Source: Cacajao melanocephalus (Eukaryota > Chordata > Mammalia > Primates > Pitheciidae). Taken from it: DNA of 64,000 nt. The first letter of the stretch is position 1; each line of letters starts with the position of its first letter. The stretch is from contig CAUYLG010070691.1 in assembly GCA_963573385.1 (NCBI GenBank), positions 62,001 to 126,000 of the forward strand, given 5' to 3'. Below, piece by piece: positions 33,356 to 45,000 of this stretch. The notes beneath the pieces were generated by a model. The model saw only the letters and a program-made list of their open reading frames with translations, had not been told where the DNA came from and made no database searches. The position numbers and the translations under genes are program-made.

Positions 33356-34241
33356 GCTCACCGCTCATCAGCAACTGCCATCAGGACTCACCCCCACATC
33401 TATGTGGAATCTTGTCACTTTTCTCCACCTCCGCTACACTATGGTAGGTGAACAAAGTGCCATCACCTGGTCTCGGTAGCACCACGCTGGCCTCTCCCTG
33501 GCCCTGTGCCATTCCCAGAGCCCAGAGAATAGAACAGCCATAGGCAAGTTGGGCTCTGACTTCCCCACCTCGCACCTGATGCAGGGGAGGGGTCACGGGG
33601 CTGTTTATGGAATTTCTAATAAATGATTAAAGAATGGCTAATGGACATAGCTTACTATTTTACCATTCATAGACATTTGCAAAACTCTGCTAGAGGGAAA
33701 AATAAAACAGTATAAAAGGGGTAAGAGACTATACCGTGGGCTCATGGCAGGATGTTGTTATGTTATATAGGGTGATGGGGAAGGACCTTAGGACAAGGAC
33801 AACTTCCAGAAGAGACCTGCAAAGCTGGGGCACAGGTTCTGCACATGCGAGGGAACAGTGGTCCAGAAGGAGGTGGGAGCGAGTGCGACGGCCTGGCACA
33901 GAGAGCGCCTGGCATGCTGCATGAACAGCTGGGTGTCAGGGCTCTTTGGCCTGTTGGGTTGGAGAGAAGTGGAAAGATGGGTGCAGGAAGGAAGCTGAAA
34001 TAAATGCATAGATGGACACATGGCTAACCTTCAGCTGGACTCCAAGTACTTGCCAAAGGGGGATTATTAAGGCAGGATGCAGGAAGATATCCTTCCTCCT
34101 GGTAGACGTCAAAGAAGACCCTCTGAATCAAAGTCACCAGAGGGTAGGAGCTGCTCCTTCCACTCCTTGCCCACCCCATGCCTCACACTGCTGCTCTGGC
34201 CAGGCGTTCGCTGAACGGCCAGTGGCGCTGGCTCTGATGGA
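33356..34241. other. Unassigned sequence, possible L2 in antisense
   Basis: Most is unassigned. Around 33765-33990 the order GGTGATGGGGAAGGACC, GGGGCACAGGTTCTGCACATGCGAGGGAACAG and GGCCTGGCACAGAG resembles the complement of L2. Confidence 0.38.
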
Positions 34242-34353
34242 ATATGAAGGGACTGGTGTTATTTCTGCAGATTTATGCTTTATTTGGGTATGTTATATTA
34301 TGAAGGGACTGGTGTTATTTCTACAGATTTATGCTTTATTTGGGTAAGTTATA
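34242..34353. repeat. 56-bp tandem duplication, two copies
   Basis: ATGAAGGGACTGGTGTTATTTCTGCAG at 34244 recurs at 34300 with a 56-bp shift. The copies differ at only two positions that I can see (CTGCAG/CTACAG and GTATGTT/GTAAGTT), so the duplication is recent. Confidence 0.98.
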
Positions 34354-35549
34354 TTATGTGCTATCATTTATTTTAAGAGGAAGTCAACATGAATTATATT
34401 ATTTCTGCATTCTGGATTCACTAATTATGTATATAATGTATGATTATTTATTATGAATTATTTTATGTGAAGGATGAAATGTTTCAAATCATTCACTGTT
34501 CCCTACATGTTATGAAGGGCAAAAAGTCTGAGAAGATGGAACCCCGGTGATGGATGGTATAGTACGGGCCTCTTTGTGTAAGTTTAATGTTTCTTTTGCT
34601 CTGTGCTTGAATTCTGCCGGTTCTCAAAGGACAAGTTATTTTTTAGAATTTTATCTGACAAAATGATTATCCGTAAACATTCATTGTCCTCAGCATGTTC
34701 ACAGCCACAAACACAAATTTAAACCACACTAAATGAATCCGCTATTAACATCTGCATCAATACGCTGGGCATTACTCTGGGATGCTTATAATGTGTGTGA
34801 ATATAGTGTCACGCCAGCAACTTCCATGTTTATTAAAAAGCTTTAGTGAAGCCAAAAATCAACTGCATGCAATTTGCTCTGCAAATATATTTCCTGGGTC
34901 ACATCACAGCCTTTCCATAGCAGCACTGACATGGATAACTAATGAGGAAAAATGCTACAAATAAAAAGACTCATGCAAAGGCCTATAAGAATCATATTGC
35001 CTAAACATCTGGGGAGAAGTTAACACTTGCTAGAAAATTATTAATCTTAGCTTTTTAGTGTTTGTAAAGAGGACACAAGGTCAACTTGAAATTCACCTTT
35101 TTCCGAAAGTTTGAGAGTCTAGTAAATGATTTATGACTATGATTCCCCAGGAAGTTCAGAGTCAGCATCTTTGGAGGCAGATGTCCTGTGAGGATTGCCA
35201 TGTGCCACGTACTGACTCATTCAGCAGCCACTTTCCATAGTGACAGAGCAATTGTCTGCCATATGAACCATATCCACACACATATAATATAAGCCCTAAA
35301 GTCAAGGAGTGCTTCATGGCATCTGTTGAATTGGGAGATCATTTTGATAAATTAGATTTAAAAAGAACCACCAGAGGGGAAGCTCTTCCAGAATGAGAGA
35401 GTGAGGACCTCTGAAACCCACTCCTCCACAAAGGCAAAGAGAACACTGGCAAAAAAAATCACAATCAACCTTTCAGGAACTCTGAAAATTAGCCAAAGAT
35501 GGGCAACAACCCAAGGAGAATGTTCAAAGGGATGTGGACAGCCCCTAAA
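34354..35549. other. Unassigned, partly AT-rich sequence
   Basis: No gene or clear repeat. The segment at 35370-35545 is AG-rich and lies directly upstream of a MaLR LTR end. It may be more of that element, but no block supports that. Confidence 0.4.
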
Positions 35550-36560
35550 AGCTGGCAAGGCAAGAGGTCTCCTAGAACCTACTGAAGAAGCACAGGTCTG
35601 CTGACACGTTGATTTTAACCTGGGAAGAGCCATTGTAGACTCCTCGCCACAAGGACTGTACGGTAATAAATCAATGTTCTTCTAAGCCACTATTGCTGGT
35701 AGTTTGTTACAGCAGCAACATGAAATTAACACAGATTTGGTACCAGAAGTGGGATTCCACCTTTGGGCATGGGCAGAAACTAGAAGCCTTTTGAGGACCA
35801 TGTTAGAAAAACCTAGATAGACATGGAAATATTTTTAGCACCAATATGGTCACCAGCAACTCTGGTAACGAGGACTCAGAGGAAGTGAGGGGCACAGTAG
35901 AGAAAACCAACATCACCTTGGAGAACACATACATCGTTGTAAACACGTTCCTGGTGGAAATACTGGTGCGGAGGGTGCAGAAAGAGATGAAGAACATGTT
36001 CTTGGATACTGGAGGAAAGGACTTCTTGCTACACAGCCGGGAGAAGCTTAGCAGAACTGTGTTCCACAGTCATGTGGAATGCAGAATTGGTAAACAGTGA
36101 GTTGCATATTTAGGTGAGGAGATTTCCAAGCACAGCTGGAAAGGAGCAACATGTTGAAGAGACAACCTGGTTTCTTCTTGATACAAATAGGAAAATGTGA
36201 TAGGAAAGAGATACACTGAGGAGATAAACTGCTAAGCAAAAAGGAACCAGGATTTCATGATATGAGAAATTCTCAGCACATCCAGATTGCTAAAGATGCA
36301 AAACTTAGGAAATTCAGTCAGAAAAGTGTGTTCTGGAAAAAGAGAGAGAGAGAGAGAGACTGTGGCTGGACTGTCCTTTGTACCTTCTAAGCATCAAAAG
36401 GTAGAATATTCAGTCACACAAAGTTCTCTCTGAGGCGATCAGGCGTGTGGCTCTTGGATCCACTCAGCCATCTCATCAAATGAAAGAACACTAGACAGAA
36501 ATTCAAATCCACACAGAGAAATAAAGAGCACCAAAGGCTCTCTGATGGGTAAATGTAAAG
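35550..36560 (+). mobile_element. MaLR: truncated 5' LTR plus internal region
   Basis: 35550-35733 is an MLT1-type LTR 3' end (GATTTTAACC, GTACGGTAATAAATC, CTAAGCCACTATTGC, GTTTGTTACAGCAGCAACATGAAATTAACACAG). It is followed directly by the internal sequence typical of MaLR elements, starting TGGTACCAGAAGTGGGATTCC and with GGGCATGGGCAGAAACTAGAAGCCTTTTGAGG. There is no intact gag frame. The 3' LTR is missing. Confidence 0.75.
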
Positions 36561-36795
36561 GACAGTGTAAATGTATTCTGTTTATAACACTTTTCTTCTC
36601 CTGTCTAATGTGAAAGGCAACTACATAAGTTACTAATTATATAAATGTGTTTATGGGCTTATATTATGTACGGATAAGTGACTTGTATATAATTAAGCAC
36701 AAAGGTGGGATGAAGGAAAGCAGCTAGCCATATCGAAACAAAGCTTGTATATAGTATACTGTCACAATTAAGTCAAATTAATCCCAACTACAGTG

Positions 36796-39528
36796 TTCTA
36801 AGTTAAAATGTTAATTAGCCTAACAGACATATATAGAAATCATCACCGAGCAATAATAATACAACACACATCATTCTCAAGTACACATGGAATATCCTAC
36901 AGGAAGAGCCATAGACTAGGCCATAAAATAAACTTCGATAAATTTGAAATTATGGAGTCGATGCTATGTATGTTCTCCAACCACAGTGGAATGAAATTAG
37001 AAGTTAATAATAGGAATAAATTTGGGAAATACAAAAATAGGTGGAAATTAAACAATACACTCCTAAAGAATCAAAGGTCAAAGAAGAAACCCCAAGGAGA
37101 ACAAGAAAATGCTGTTAAATGAGAGCGTGAAAGCAAGGTGGGTTTAATGTATGAAAATCAGCTGGTATAACACATTCTTAATAGAATAAAGGATAAAAAT
37201 AACATCATTATCTCAAGAGATTCACAACAAGCTCAGCAAAACAAACACACGTTCATGAAAAAAGCAGTCAACAGATACGGAATGGAAGGTGCTTTCCTCA
37301 CCGTGATAAAGGGCGTCTATAAAACCTCACAGCTAGCAGCAAATGAACGGTGCAAAAGGGAATCCTTTTCCCTTCCCTCACGGAAAAATGTCTGCTCTCG
37401 CCACATTTATTCAAAACTGAACAACAGGTTTAATACAAGGCAATTAAGCATGAGAATACAATAAGAGACATGCATATGGCAATGAAAGTAAAACAATCTC
37501 TACTTATAGATAGCCTAAAATCACATGTAGAAATTTCTAATGACTCCACAGAAAAACTATTAGAATAAAAAAGTTCAGCAAAGTTGCAGTTCACAAGATC
37601 CAAACACAAAATGAAACTGTATTTCTATACAGTAGCAACGAAAGATCTGAAGTTTCAAAAATGATTCAGTTTTTAAACCTTCCAGATGGCACTCACTTTC
37701 CAGAAATTGGCGATCTTATTCCAAAATTCACAATGGAAATTCAAAGGACCCAGATTAGCCAAAACAATCTCGAAAAAGAAAAATAACATGGGAGGACTCA
37801 AACATCCCAATTTCAAATCTTACTAAAGAGCTTCAGTAATAAAAATAGTGTGCTACTGTCATAAGGATAGACAGACAGACAAGTAAAACAGAATTGAGAG
37901 TCCAGAAATAGACCCTTACCCTTCTGGTTTATTTATTTATGTATTTATTGGGAAAGGGTCTTGCTCTGTCACCCAGGCCGGAGCGCAGTGCAGCGATCTT
38001 GGCTCACTGCAACCTCTGCTTCCCAGGTTCAAATGATCTTCCTGCCTCAGCCTCCTGAGTATCTGGGATTACAGGCATGAACCACGACACCCAGCTAATT
38101 TTTGTACTTTTAGTGGAGACGGGATTTCACCATGTCGGCCAGCCTGGTCACAAACTCTTGACCTCAGGTGATCCACCTGCCTCAGCTTCCCAAACTGTTG
38201 GGGTTACAGGTGTGAGCCACTGCGCCTGGCCTAGTCAACTCATTTTTGACAAGGGTACCAAGACAATTAATTCGGTGAAACGGTCGTCATTTAAACAAAT
38301 GTTGCTGAGACAATGGGATATGCATATGCAAGGAAATGAAGTCAGATCCCTTCCTCTCACCACACACAAAAATTAATCCACAGTGGATCACATGCCTAGT
38401 GCCAGTGTCAAAACTATAAAACCCTTAGCAGAGAACTTAGAAATAAAACTTCATGACCTTCACTAGCAATGGACTCTTAGATAATACACCACAACCAAAA
38501 ACAACAAGAGAAAAAAAAGGTCACATTAGATTTAATCTAAAACTTACGTTTCTGTGTATCAAAGGGTACCATTAGTAAGTCGAAAGTCAATTCACAGAAC
38601 ACAAGAAACTATTTATTTACCGTACAGCAGGATAAGGGAGTTGCATCCAGAATGTTTAAAGATATTTTACAACTCAGTGATACCAATGAGAACCCTATTG
38701 AAAAATGGGCAGAGGATCTGAGTAGACAGCTCTTCAAAGAATATACATGAACGGCCAACGAGCACCTGAAAACATGCTCAACACCACGAGTCGTCAGAGA
38801 CGTGAAAGTCAGTCGCCATGAAATGCCACTGCACACTCACTGGAATGTCTACAATGGAAACAACAGGCAATACCAACATGGTGAGGATGTAGAGACACTG
38901 ACAGCCCTTACACTGCTCGTGGGCGTGCAAAGCGGCGACACCACTGTGGAAAACTGGCAACTTCTCCAAATGTAGACAGAGTGTTCCCGTATGACCACAG
39001 AATTCTCCTGTTAGGCATGAGCCCAGCGGCACTAAATAAATAATCAAAAGCTGCCCGTGAATTTTCAGAGCAGCATTACTTATAGGACCAAAATGTGAAA
39101 ACAATCCCCATGTCCATCATCCAAAGAACAGATACATGGATAATCACATCGTGGTATATCCATGCAATGGACTATTACCGAGCAATACCTAGAAATGCAG
39201 TACTAATAAAAGCTATGACGTGGACAAACCATGAAAACATTATCCTAAGTGAAAGAGGACAGTCACTAAAGGCCATATATCATATCATCCATTTACACAA
39301 AGTATCTGAAGGAAGCAAATTCAAGTACTGAGTGTGATTGCCAGGATCTGGGGAAGGAGCATGGGAGGTTAACATGTGTACTGGGCTTATTTTTAGGGTG
39401 ATGAAAATATTCTGAAGTTAGACAGCGGTGACAGTTGCACAACTCTGTGAATATGCTAAAAATTACTGAACTGCATACTTTAAAATGAAGAAATTTATGG
39501 CATGTGAGGTATTATCTCATGAAAGTTG
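36796..39528 (+). mobile_element. L1MB-like element, ORF2 to 3' end
   Basis: It begins in the reverse-transcriptase region (CATATATAGAAATCATCACC; CCATAAAATAAACTTCGATAAATTTG) and runs through ORF2 with a large deletion near 37140. The 3' UTR ends with GCATACTTTAAAATGAAGAAATTTATGGCATGTGAGG. Many stops and indels are present. An antisense Alu (37925-38232) is inserted between CCCTTCTGG and AGTCAACTCATTTTTGAC. There is no polyA tail or target duplication left. Confidence 0.93.
37925..38232 (-). mobile_element. Alu (S or J), antisense, inside L1MB
   Basis: A T-rich tail complement (TTTATTTATTTATGTATTTATTGGG) is followed by a full dimeric Alu in antisense, ending GGTGTGAGCCACTGCGCCTGGCC. The tail has mutated to an (ATTT)n-like run. 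Confidence 0.95.
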
Positions 39529-40736
39529 GGACTTGAAAATGAGTCATCAGACCACCAGGTTATGGGAGACTTGGAGCCCAGCACCAGCCCTGCTGCTAAG
39601 GCGGTAGGACCCACTGCCATGCAAACCCACCCAAGGTCAGTCATGGATGTATTGTCTTCATGTAGAACATGGAAAGGTCAGACAAGGGCATTGCCATTCC
39701 TCCCGTTTCTCAAGAATATGATGAATGATGCATCTCCAAATCTTTACAATACACAACACCTGCAACAGTTGTGTTTTGAAACTATTAAAGTGGTCAAGTA
39801 ATTCTCAGTCCTAGATTTCAATTTCTAAGTAAACAAAACAATGAGGAGATTCAGTGAGCTCTGTCATTCCAGACTGCAAAAATCTATTTGGCCCTTATCT
39901 ACGTGTGTGAAACTACATTTTTTTAAAAAAATTCATCAGTATGTTTTCTGAACATGGCAAAGAATTTGGCTTCACAGATTCACATCCGACTTTCCTCCCT
40001 GAATTGTAAACTCTCGGGGGTTTAGACAAAATGTAAGCATGTCACCATTTAGTTATAGGAAATCCATTTGCAAACTGACACACATTTAAATTCACCTAGT
40101 TTTTTCCTCAGCTCCAGATTCTTATTTGTTTGTGTGCTTATTCAGTCAAGACACCTAATGCCACATGCCCTCCCTGCTGTCAGCTAGCAAAATGAACCAG
40201 GCAGGTGATGATGGAAGACTTCCCCCCATTAAGTTTGTCTCTGCTTCATTTTTGTCTGGAGGACAAATTAGAAAATATCAGTTTAAACTGGTAGGGACAA
40301 CCCCCATAAAATGAACAATAAGGGTTTAGCTTCTTACATATTTTAGTTTTGAAAATTATACAAATTCCCTAAATAACAAAAAAAAGTGTCAATAAATCGG
40401 CAGAAGATCATGCATGGCCTCACTGCAGGTTAGCTCCTTCTCTTGCCCACCTAATTCACATTCATGTGAAAACAGGTGGGAGCTGAGGCTCAGCTTATAT
40501 TCTTTCAGATAGGTCCAGACAGGGAAATAATACATTCAGGATGAAAATAACCCTTGGCAATATACCTCTGGTGTGAATTACATGACAATACTCTAAATCA
40601 TGCTGCTCAGCTATATTTTCATACTTAGTGGGAACTGTGCATGTTATAATCACATTCCCTGGTGACAGTTTTCAAACGGAAGCCCTACCTACCATCCTTA
40701 AACTCACATTTTAAGGTTTTATTTGCTCAAGTCTTT
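39529..40736. other. Unassigned sequence
   Basis: Unique by eye across 1.2 kb, AT-rich, with no recognisable repeat or exon. Confidence 0.42.
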
Positions 40737-40747
40737 AAAATTGCACA

Positions 40748-41060
40748 GGCCAGGCTCGGTGTCTCACGCCTTAATCCTAGCACCTTGGGAGGCAGATGCA
40801 GGAGGATTGCTTGAGGCCAGAAGTTTGAAATCAGCCTGGGAAACAGCAAGACCCCATCTCTACAAAAGAAAAATTAAAAAATTAGCCAGGCATGGTGGCA
40901 TGTGCCTGCAATCTCCACACTTTAGGAGGCTGAGGAGAAGGGTTGCTTGGGCCCAGGAGTTCAAGGCTGCAGTCGGTGATGATTGCGATGCTGCACTCCA
41001 GCCTGGGTGACAGAGCCAGTCCCTGTCTCAAAGACACATAAATAAATAAATAAAATACAT
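40748..41060 (+). mobile_element. AluJ
   Basis: Dimeric Alu, GGCCAGGCTCGGTGTCTCACGCC through a (TAAA)n tail. CCTTGGGAGGC, TTGCTTGAGGCCAG and the middle AAAAATTAAAAAATTAGCC linker with TGGGCCCAGGAGTTCAAGGCTGCAG are J-type features. The duplication AAAATTGCACAG / AAAATTGCAGAG (40737-40748 and 41061-41072) flanks it. Confidence 0.95.
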
Positions 41061-41334
41061 AAAATTGCAGAGAGGTTGAAATTAACAAGCCACTCCAGAG
41101 ATGTATCTTGATTTATGAAGACACTCAGGCATATATCAGAAGAATAAAATTTCCAACATATTAAAGAGAAAAAATGAACTACTGACTCACTACACCTGAT
41201 TCCAATTTGTCCTGCAAGAATTTGTAAATTTGGAACAAATGATTGAATGAGAACTGAACACAGAGGTAGGGTTTTCAATCCAAATCTTGCAAATGACATT
41301 TGTTAGATATAGATCTGGGCCTGCTGCTTGCCAC

Positions 41335-41585
41335 ATGCCTAGTAATAATAACAAGGAAAATAATACAAGCATTAATTTCGCACTTCTTCTGTGCCAGGCC
41401 TACATGAAGCTGTTTATATGGTGCACTGTGTTTAAACTACATTATAGCAGAAGGTAGGATAATTATCCCCGTTTTACAAATGGCTTAGAAAAGTGAAATA
41501 TCTGATCCAAATGGAGAAGGCGGAACCTGAACACAGACTTTCTAACAGCAAACTCTTGGCAGCCACGCTGCACGGCTTATTGCTA
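41335..41585 (-). mobile_element. MIR, near complete
   Basis: The complement follows MIR: GCATTAATTTCGCACTTCTTCTGTGCCAGGCC, GGTAGGATAATTATCCCCGTTTTACAAATGG, GAAAAGTGAAATATCTGATCC and a GGCGGAACCTGAACACAGAC end. Confidence 0.88.
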
Positions 41586-42079
41586 ACTTCATTAGGCTTT
41601 AGGTTCCACAGCTACAAAATGGATTGGAAAATGTGCACCTGGAATTTTTAAAGATCAGAGAAGACTGTGTATATACAGAGTGCTTTTGGATGAATTAAGA
41701 TGAGGCATTAAAATTACTGCACTTTAAATATTAAAGGATTAAAATTCAATTACTATAAAACACAATTATAAAATGCTGCTGTTGCATAACAGCATCATAA
41801 ATCTTATATAAAGGAACATATTTAGCATCGCAATTTGGATCATTTCCCAGAAGAGAGAGTATTGAAAACAATAGAATTTTATTTTCTTTTCTAGTGGAGC
41901 CCAAACATCAGATGTTTGGTTGTCATTCAGAGTTCTTCAAAAAACACGAGTGCTACTAAATGCTAATACAACAGGCCCAATTCCAGATGGCCTGTTAAAT
42001 TTATGGGACTGAAAGCATCGTGCAATGCAAGCCACACCCAGACAAGCAGCAGAGGGGCCCGTGAGAACCTTCAGAAAGG
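41586..42079. other. Unassigned AT-rich sequence
   Basis: No repeat family recognised. Short palindromes occur, for example TGCTGTTGCATAACAGCA near 41776. Confidence 0.4.
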
Positions 42080-42372
42080 CTTTCTTTTGAAATGTTTTTA
42101 GAGACACAGTGTGGCTCTGTCACCCAGGATGGAGTGCAGGGGTGCCATCCTACCTCACCGCAGCCTTGAGCTCAAGTGATCCTCCTGCCTCAGCCTCCTG
42201 AGTAGCTGAGACTGCAGGCGTGCACCACTGTGCCCAACTAAATTTTCTTTTTTGGTAGAGATGAGGTCTCACTGTGTTGTCCAGGCTGGTCTTGAACTCC
42301 TAGCTCACGCCATCCACCTTCTTCAGACTCCCAAAGTGCTGGGATTACTGGCATGAGACACCATGCCTGGCC
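42080..42372 (-). mobile_element. AluJ, antisense
   Basis: Complete antisense dimer (GTTTTTAGAGACACAGTGTGGCTCTGTCACCCAGG ... CATGAGACACCATGCCTGGCC) with J-type divergence and no long oligo-T tail remaining. Confidence 0.93.
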
Positions 42373-43255
42373 AAGAAAGGATTTTTTTTCCCCTTCTTTC
42401 TGTCATTTTTATAATTCAGCACTTGTGTTTTGTACCTCATGGTTTTGGCTGAGTTAGAGGTTGTCACTGGATTTCTCATGGGACTGACTGGCATACATCC
42501 TCAGCTTGGACACCAGGCTTCTGAAGGCGAAGTCTTTGGAAGTGTTAAAACAACTACCTTGCTGTCCTTCATGCCCTTTTGTGTGGGCAAACCCAGCTAG
42601 GCACATTAAATAATGAGGCTCAACAAAACAAGGCCTGGTTTATCGGGTGCACAGGGTCAAAGGAGATGAGTTTGTCTCCTTTTTTTCCACTACTCATTTT
42701 CATCATCAGCTGTTTTCTTTCTGTAGGGAGGCAGCACTTGGTGACAGATCCTTTATCTCGGACCAGAGCTCTGATATCCTTAGTTCCTTTCAGAAATTCT
42801 GACATTTTTACTCTAAGAGAGGAATCTTCAGGTATATCTGAGTATTTGAATTCAGTATGCAAACTGGTGCAAACTCAGACTGTGCTAATGGGTGATGGTT
42901 CGATGACATTCTCCAGTGCTGTGGTTGCAGATGGGAGAGCTTACTTATCACAGCCTATCAGCTTCTTCACTGTTCAGTCAAACTCTTTTGAAAAAGTGAA
43001 GTGCTTTCTTGAAGTGCTTTAGCAAATCAAAGTTTCAAACATTGAATAAAATAAGAAAATTTATATCTGATGTACTAAAAATAGTAGGCCCATTCTGGGC
43101 CTAAACCTTCATACCAATCATCCAATCACAATTACATTCTCCAAGGAGAAGTAATAAGAAAAGATTCTTTCAAAAGCCTTATTTGCAGCCACTTAGGAAC
43201 AAATTTTAAGTAGCTGATGCAAGAATAAACAGATTTTAGGCTTCATGATATACAA
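42373..43255. other. Unassigned sequence with a 147-codon open frame
   Basis: A plus frame at 42579-43022 stays open for 147 codons. It has no motif I recognise, and its internal hydrophobic stretch (about residues 35-52) could be chance. I see no Kozak context or splice signals to support it. Left uncalled as a gene. Confidence 0.35.
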
Positions 43256-43681
43256 AGTTTGAGGGTTCCTATGACCACCACCACTTCTGACACTAACTGC
43301 AAGGTGAGGGATCTCCAGGACCATCCCCAGGTTTATAACTCACTAGAAGGACTCAGAACTCAGTCAAGCCACTTATACTCATGGTTAGAGTCTACACAGA
43401 AAGAAATGCAGATTACAGTCAGCCTGGGGGGAAGTGCATACGGCAGGGTCCAGCAGTCAGCAAGCCAGGTGGCTCCCACTGTCCCCTTCCAGGGAAGTTG
43501 TGTGGATAGCTCTTACTCCTCTCAGCAAGATGGATGAAAATATACTTGGAGAACTGCCAATCAGGGAAGCTCACCTGGGCCTCAACGCCCAGAGATTCCA
43601 CTGGAGATTTGTCTTGGAGACATGGTCAAGTGCAAATGTGACTGGTTTAGTCTTAGTCCCTCCAGAGGTCAAGCTGATACC

Positions 43682-44372
43682 TGCCATGGTCTGAAGGTGC
43701 CCCCATAGTTCATATGCTGAAATGTAATCACCAATATGATACTATTAAGAAGTGAAACCTGGCCGGGTGTGGTGGCTCATGCCTTTAATCTCAGCACTTT
43801 GGGAGGCAGATATCCCGAGGTCAGGAGTTTGAGACCAGCCAGGCCAACATGGTAAAACCCCTACTAAAAATACAAAAGTTAGCTGGGCGTGGTGGCAGGC
43901 GCCTGTAATCCCAGTTACTCAGAAGGTTGAGGAAGGAGAATCACTTGAACTCAGGAGGTAGACGTTGCAGTGAGCCGAGACTGCACCATTGCACTCCAGC
44001 CTGGGCGACGAGAGTGAGACTCTGTCTCAAAAAAAAAAAAGAGAAAAGAAAGAAAAAGAAAAAGGTGAACCCTTAGGAGGTGATTAAGTCATGAGAGTAG
44101 ATCTCCCATGAATGGGATCAATGCCCTTATGAAAGAATTATGAGGGAGCTGTCTTGATGTCTCCCTCCCATCTGCCCTCCACCCTCGGCCATGTGAAGAC
44201 ACAGCAGCAAGGCACTGTCTAGAAATGGAGAGGGCAGCCCTCAGCAGACACGGAACCTGCTGTCACCTTGATCTTGGACTTCCCAGCCTCCTTAACTATG
44301 AGAAAGAATTCCACTATTTATAAATTACCCAGTCTTGGGCATTTTGTTATAGCAGCACAAATAACCAAGACA
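43682..44372 (+). mobile_element. MST-like MaLR LTR, split by an Alu
   Basis: TGCCATGGTCTGAAGGTGCCCCC starts it and ACCAAGACA ends it. Diagnostic blocks are TTCATATGCTGAAATGTAATCACC, GGAGGTGATTAAGTCATGAG, CACCTTGATCTTGGACTTCCCAGCC and TTTATAAATTACCCAGTCTTGGGC. An AluS (43761-44063) splits it. Confidence 0.9.
43761..44063 (+). mobile_element. AluS nested in the MST-like LTR
   Basis: Full dimer from GGCCGGGTGTGGTGGCTC to (A)n followed by GAAAAGAAAGAAAAAG. The flanks AAGTGAAACCT (43750-43760) and AGGTGAACCCT (about 44063) are a plausible diverged target duplication. Confidence 0.96.
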
Positions 44373-44639
44373 GCCCCAGCCACAAATCACACGATTTGTC
44401 TAGACTACATGGTGTAACCCAGGGCCCCATCACAGGCCACGCTGTCAGCATAAACTAGCCGAAGTGGCCCAGGGACTCCAGGTAAGCAAAGACGTTCATA
44501 TCAAGCAGGACATTCCCTTTCAGGAGCTGGGGGAAAAGGTTTGCTCCTTTTTGGGGGCAAAGTTAACTCTTTCCTGCTGGATAATATATTAGCAAAGTAA
44601 GTTAAGCACTACTGACGTTTATTGTGTGCCTATTATGTT

Positions 44640-45000
44640 TCAACTTTATGCTGAATTTCAGTCACTATGGCTGATCATATGGTAAAATGTGTCTCCATGG
44701 CCAGCCCTTCATAAAAGCCCTGGACATCCAGGTTCAAACTGGCTTCCCTAAGCGGAGACATTTGACCCATGCTAGAAAGAAAGCACTCCTGTGTAGCCCA
44801 GGATAGGCGTGGCCTCAGAAGCCAGTGCTGGCCACTCTGAACTCCACTCAATGCATTTTTCCTCACCGGTTGCTGTTGCTCTGTATCCCTTTACTACAAT
44901 AAACCTTAGCAATAAGTGTCATCTGCTCTTTAGCCTTTTCAGTTCTTTCAGTAAATGAACAAACCTGGAAGTGGTCTTGAGACCCTCAAACAGAACTAAA
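44640..45000 (+). mobile_element. Probable ERV LTR 3' part
   Basis: Near the end GCTCTGTATCCCTTTACTACAATAAACC is followed by AGCCTTTTCAGTTCTTTCAGTAAATG and CCTGGAAGTGGTCTTGAGACCC. This is the AATAAA/R/U5 pattern of ERVL-like LTRs, in sense orientation and so opposite to the LTR at 43256. Left boundary uncertain. Confidence 0.5.

Larger units (their letters stand above)
43256..44610 (-). mobile_element. Probable ERV LTR, split by an MST-like LTR
   Basis: On the minus strand the left part (43256-43681) reads as the 3' half of an LTR: TGAGTATAAGTGGCTTGAC, then GAGTCCTTCTAGTGAGTTATAAACCTGGGGATGG. The right part (44373-44610) continues with sequence consistent with the 5' half. The two are separated by a complete MaLR LTR. 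The ERVL class is likely but the family is not identified, and the continuity of the two halves is inferred from memory of related LTRs. Confidence 0.48.

Noticed and set aside
42579..43022. 147-codon plus frame
   Set aside because: Unique sequence but no homology recognised and no gene structure around it. Kept as a note only.
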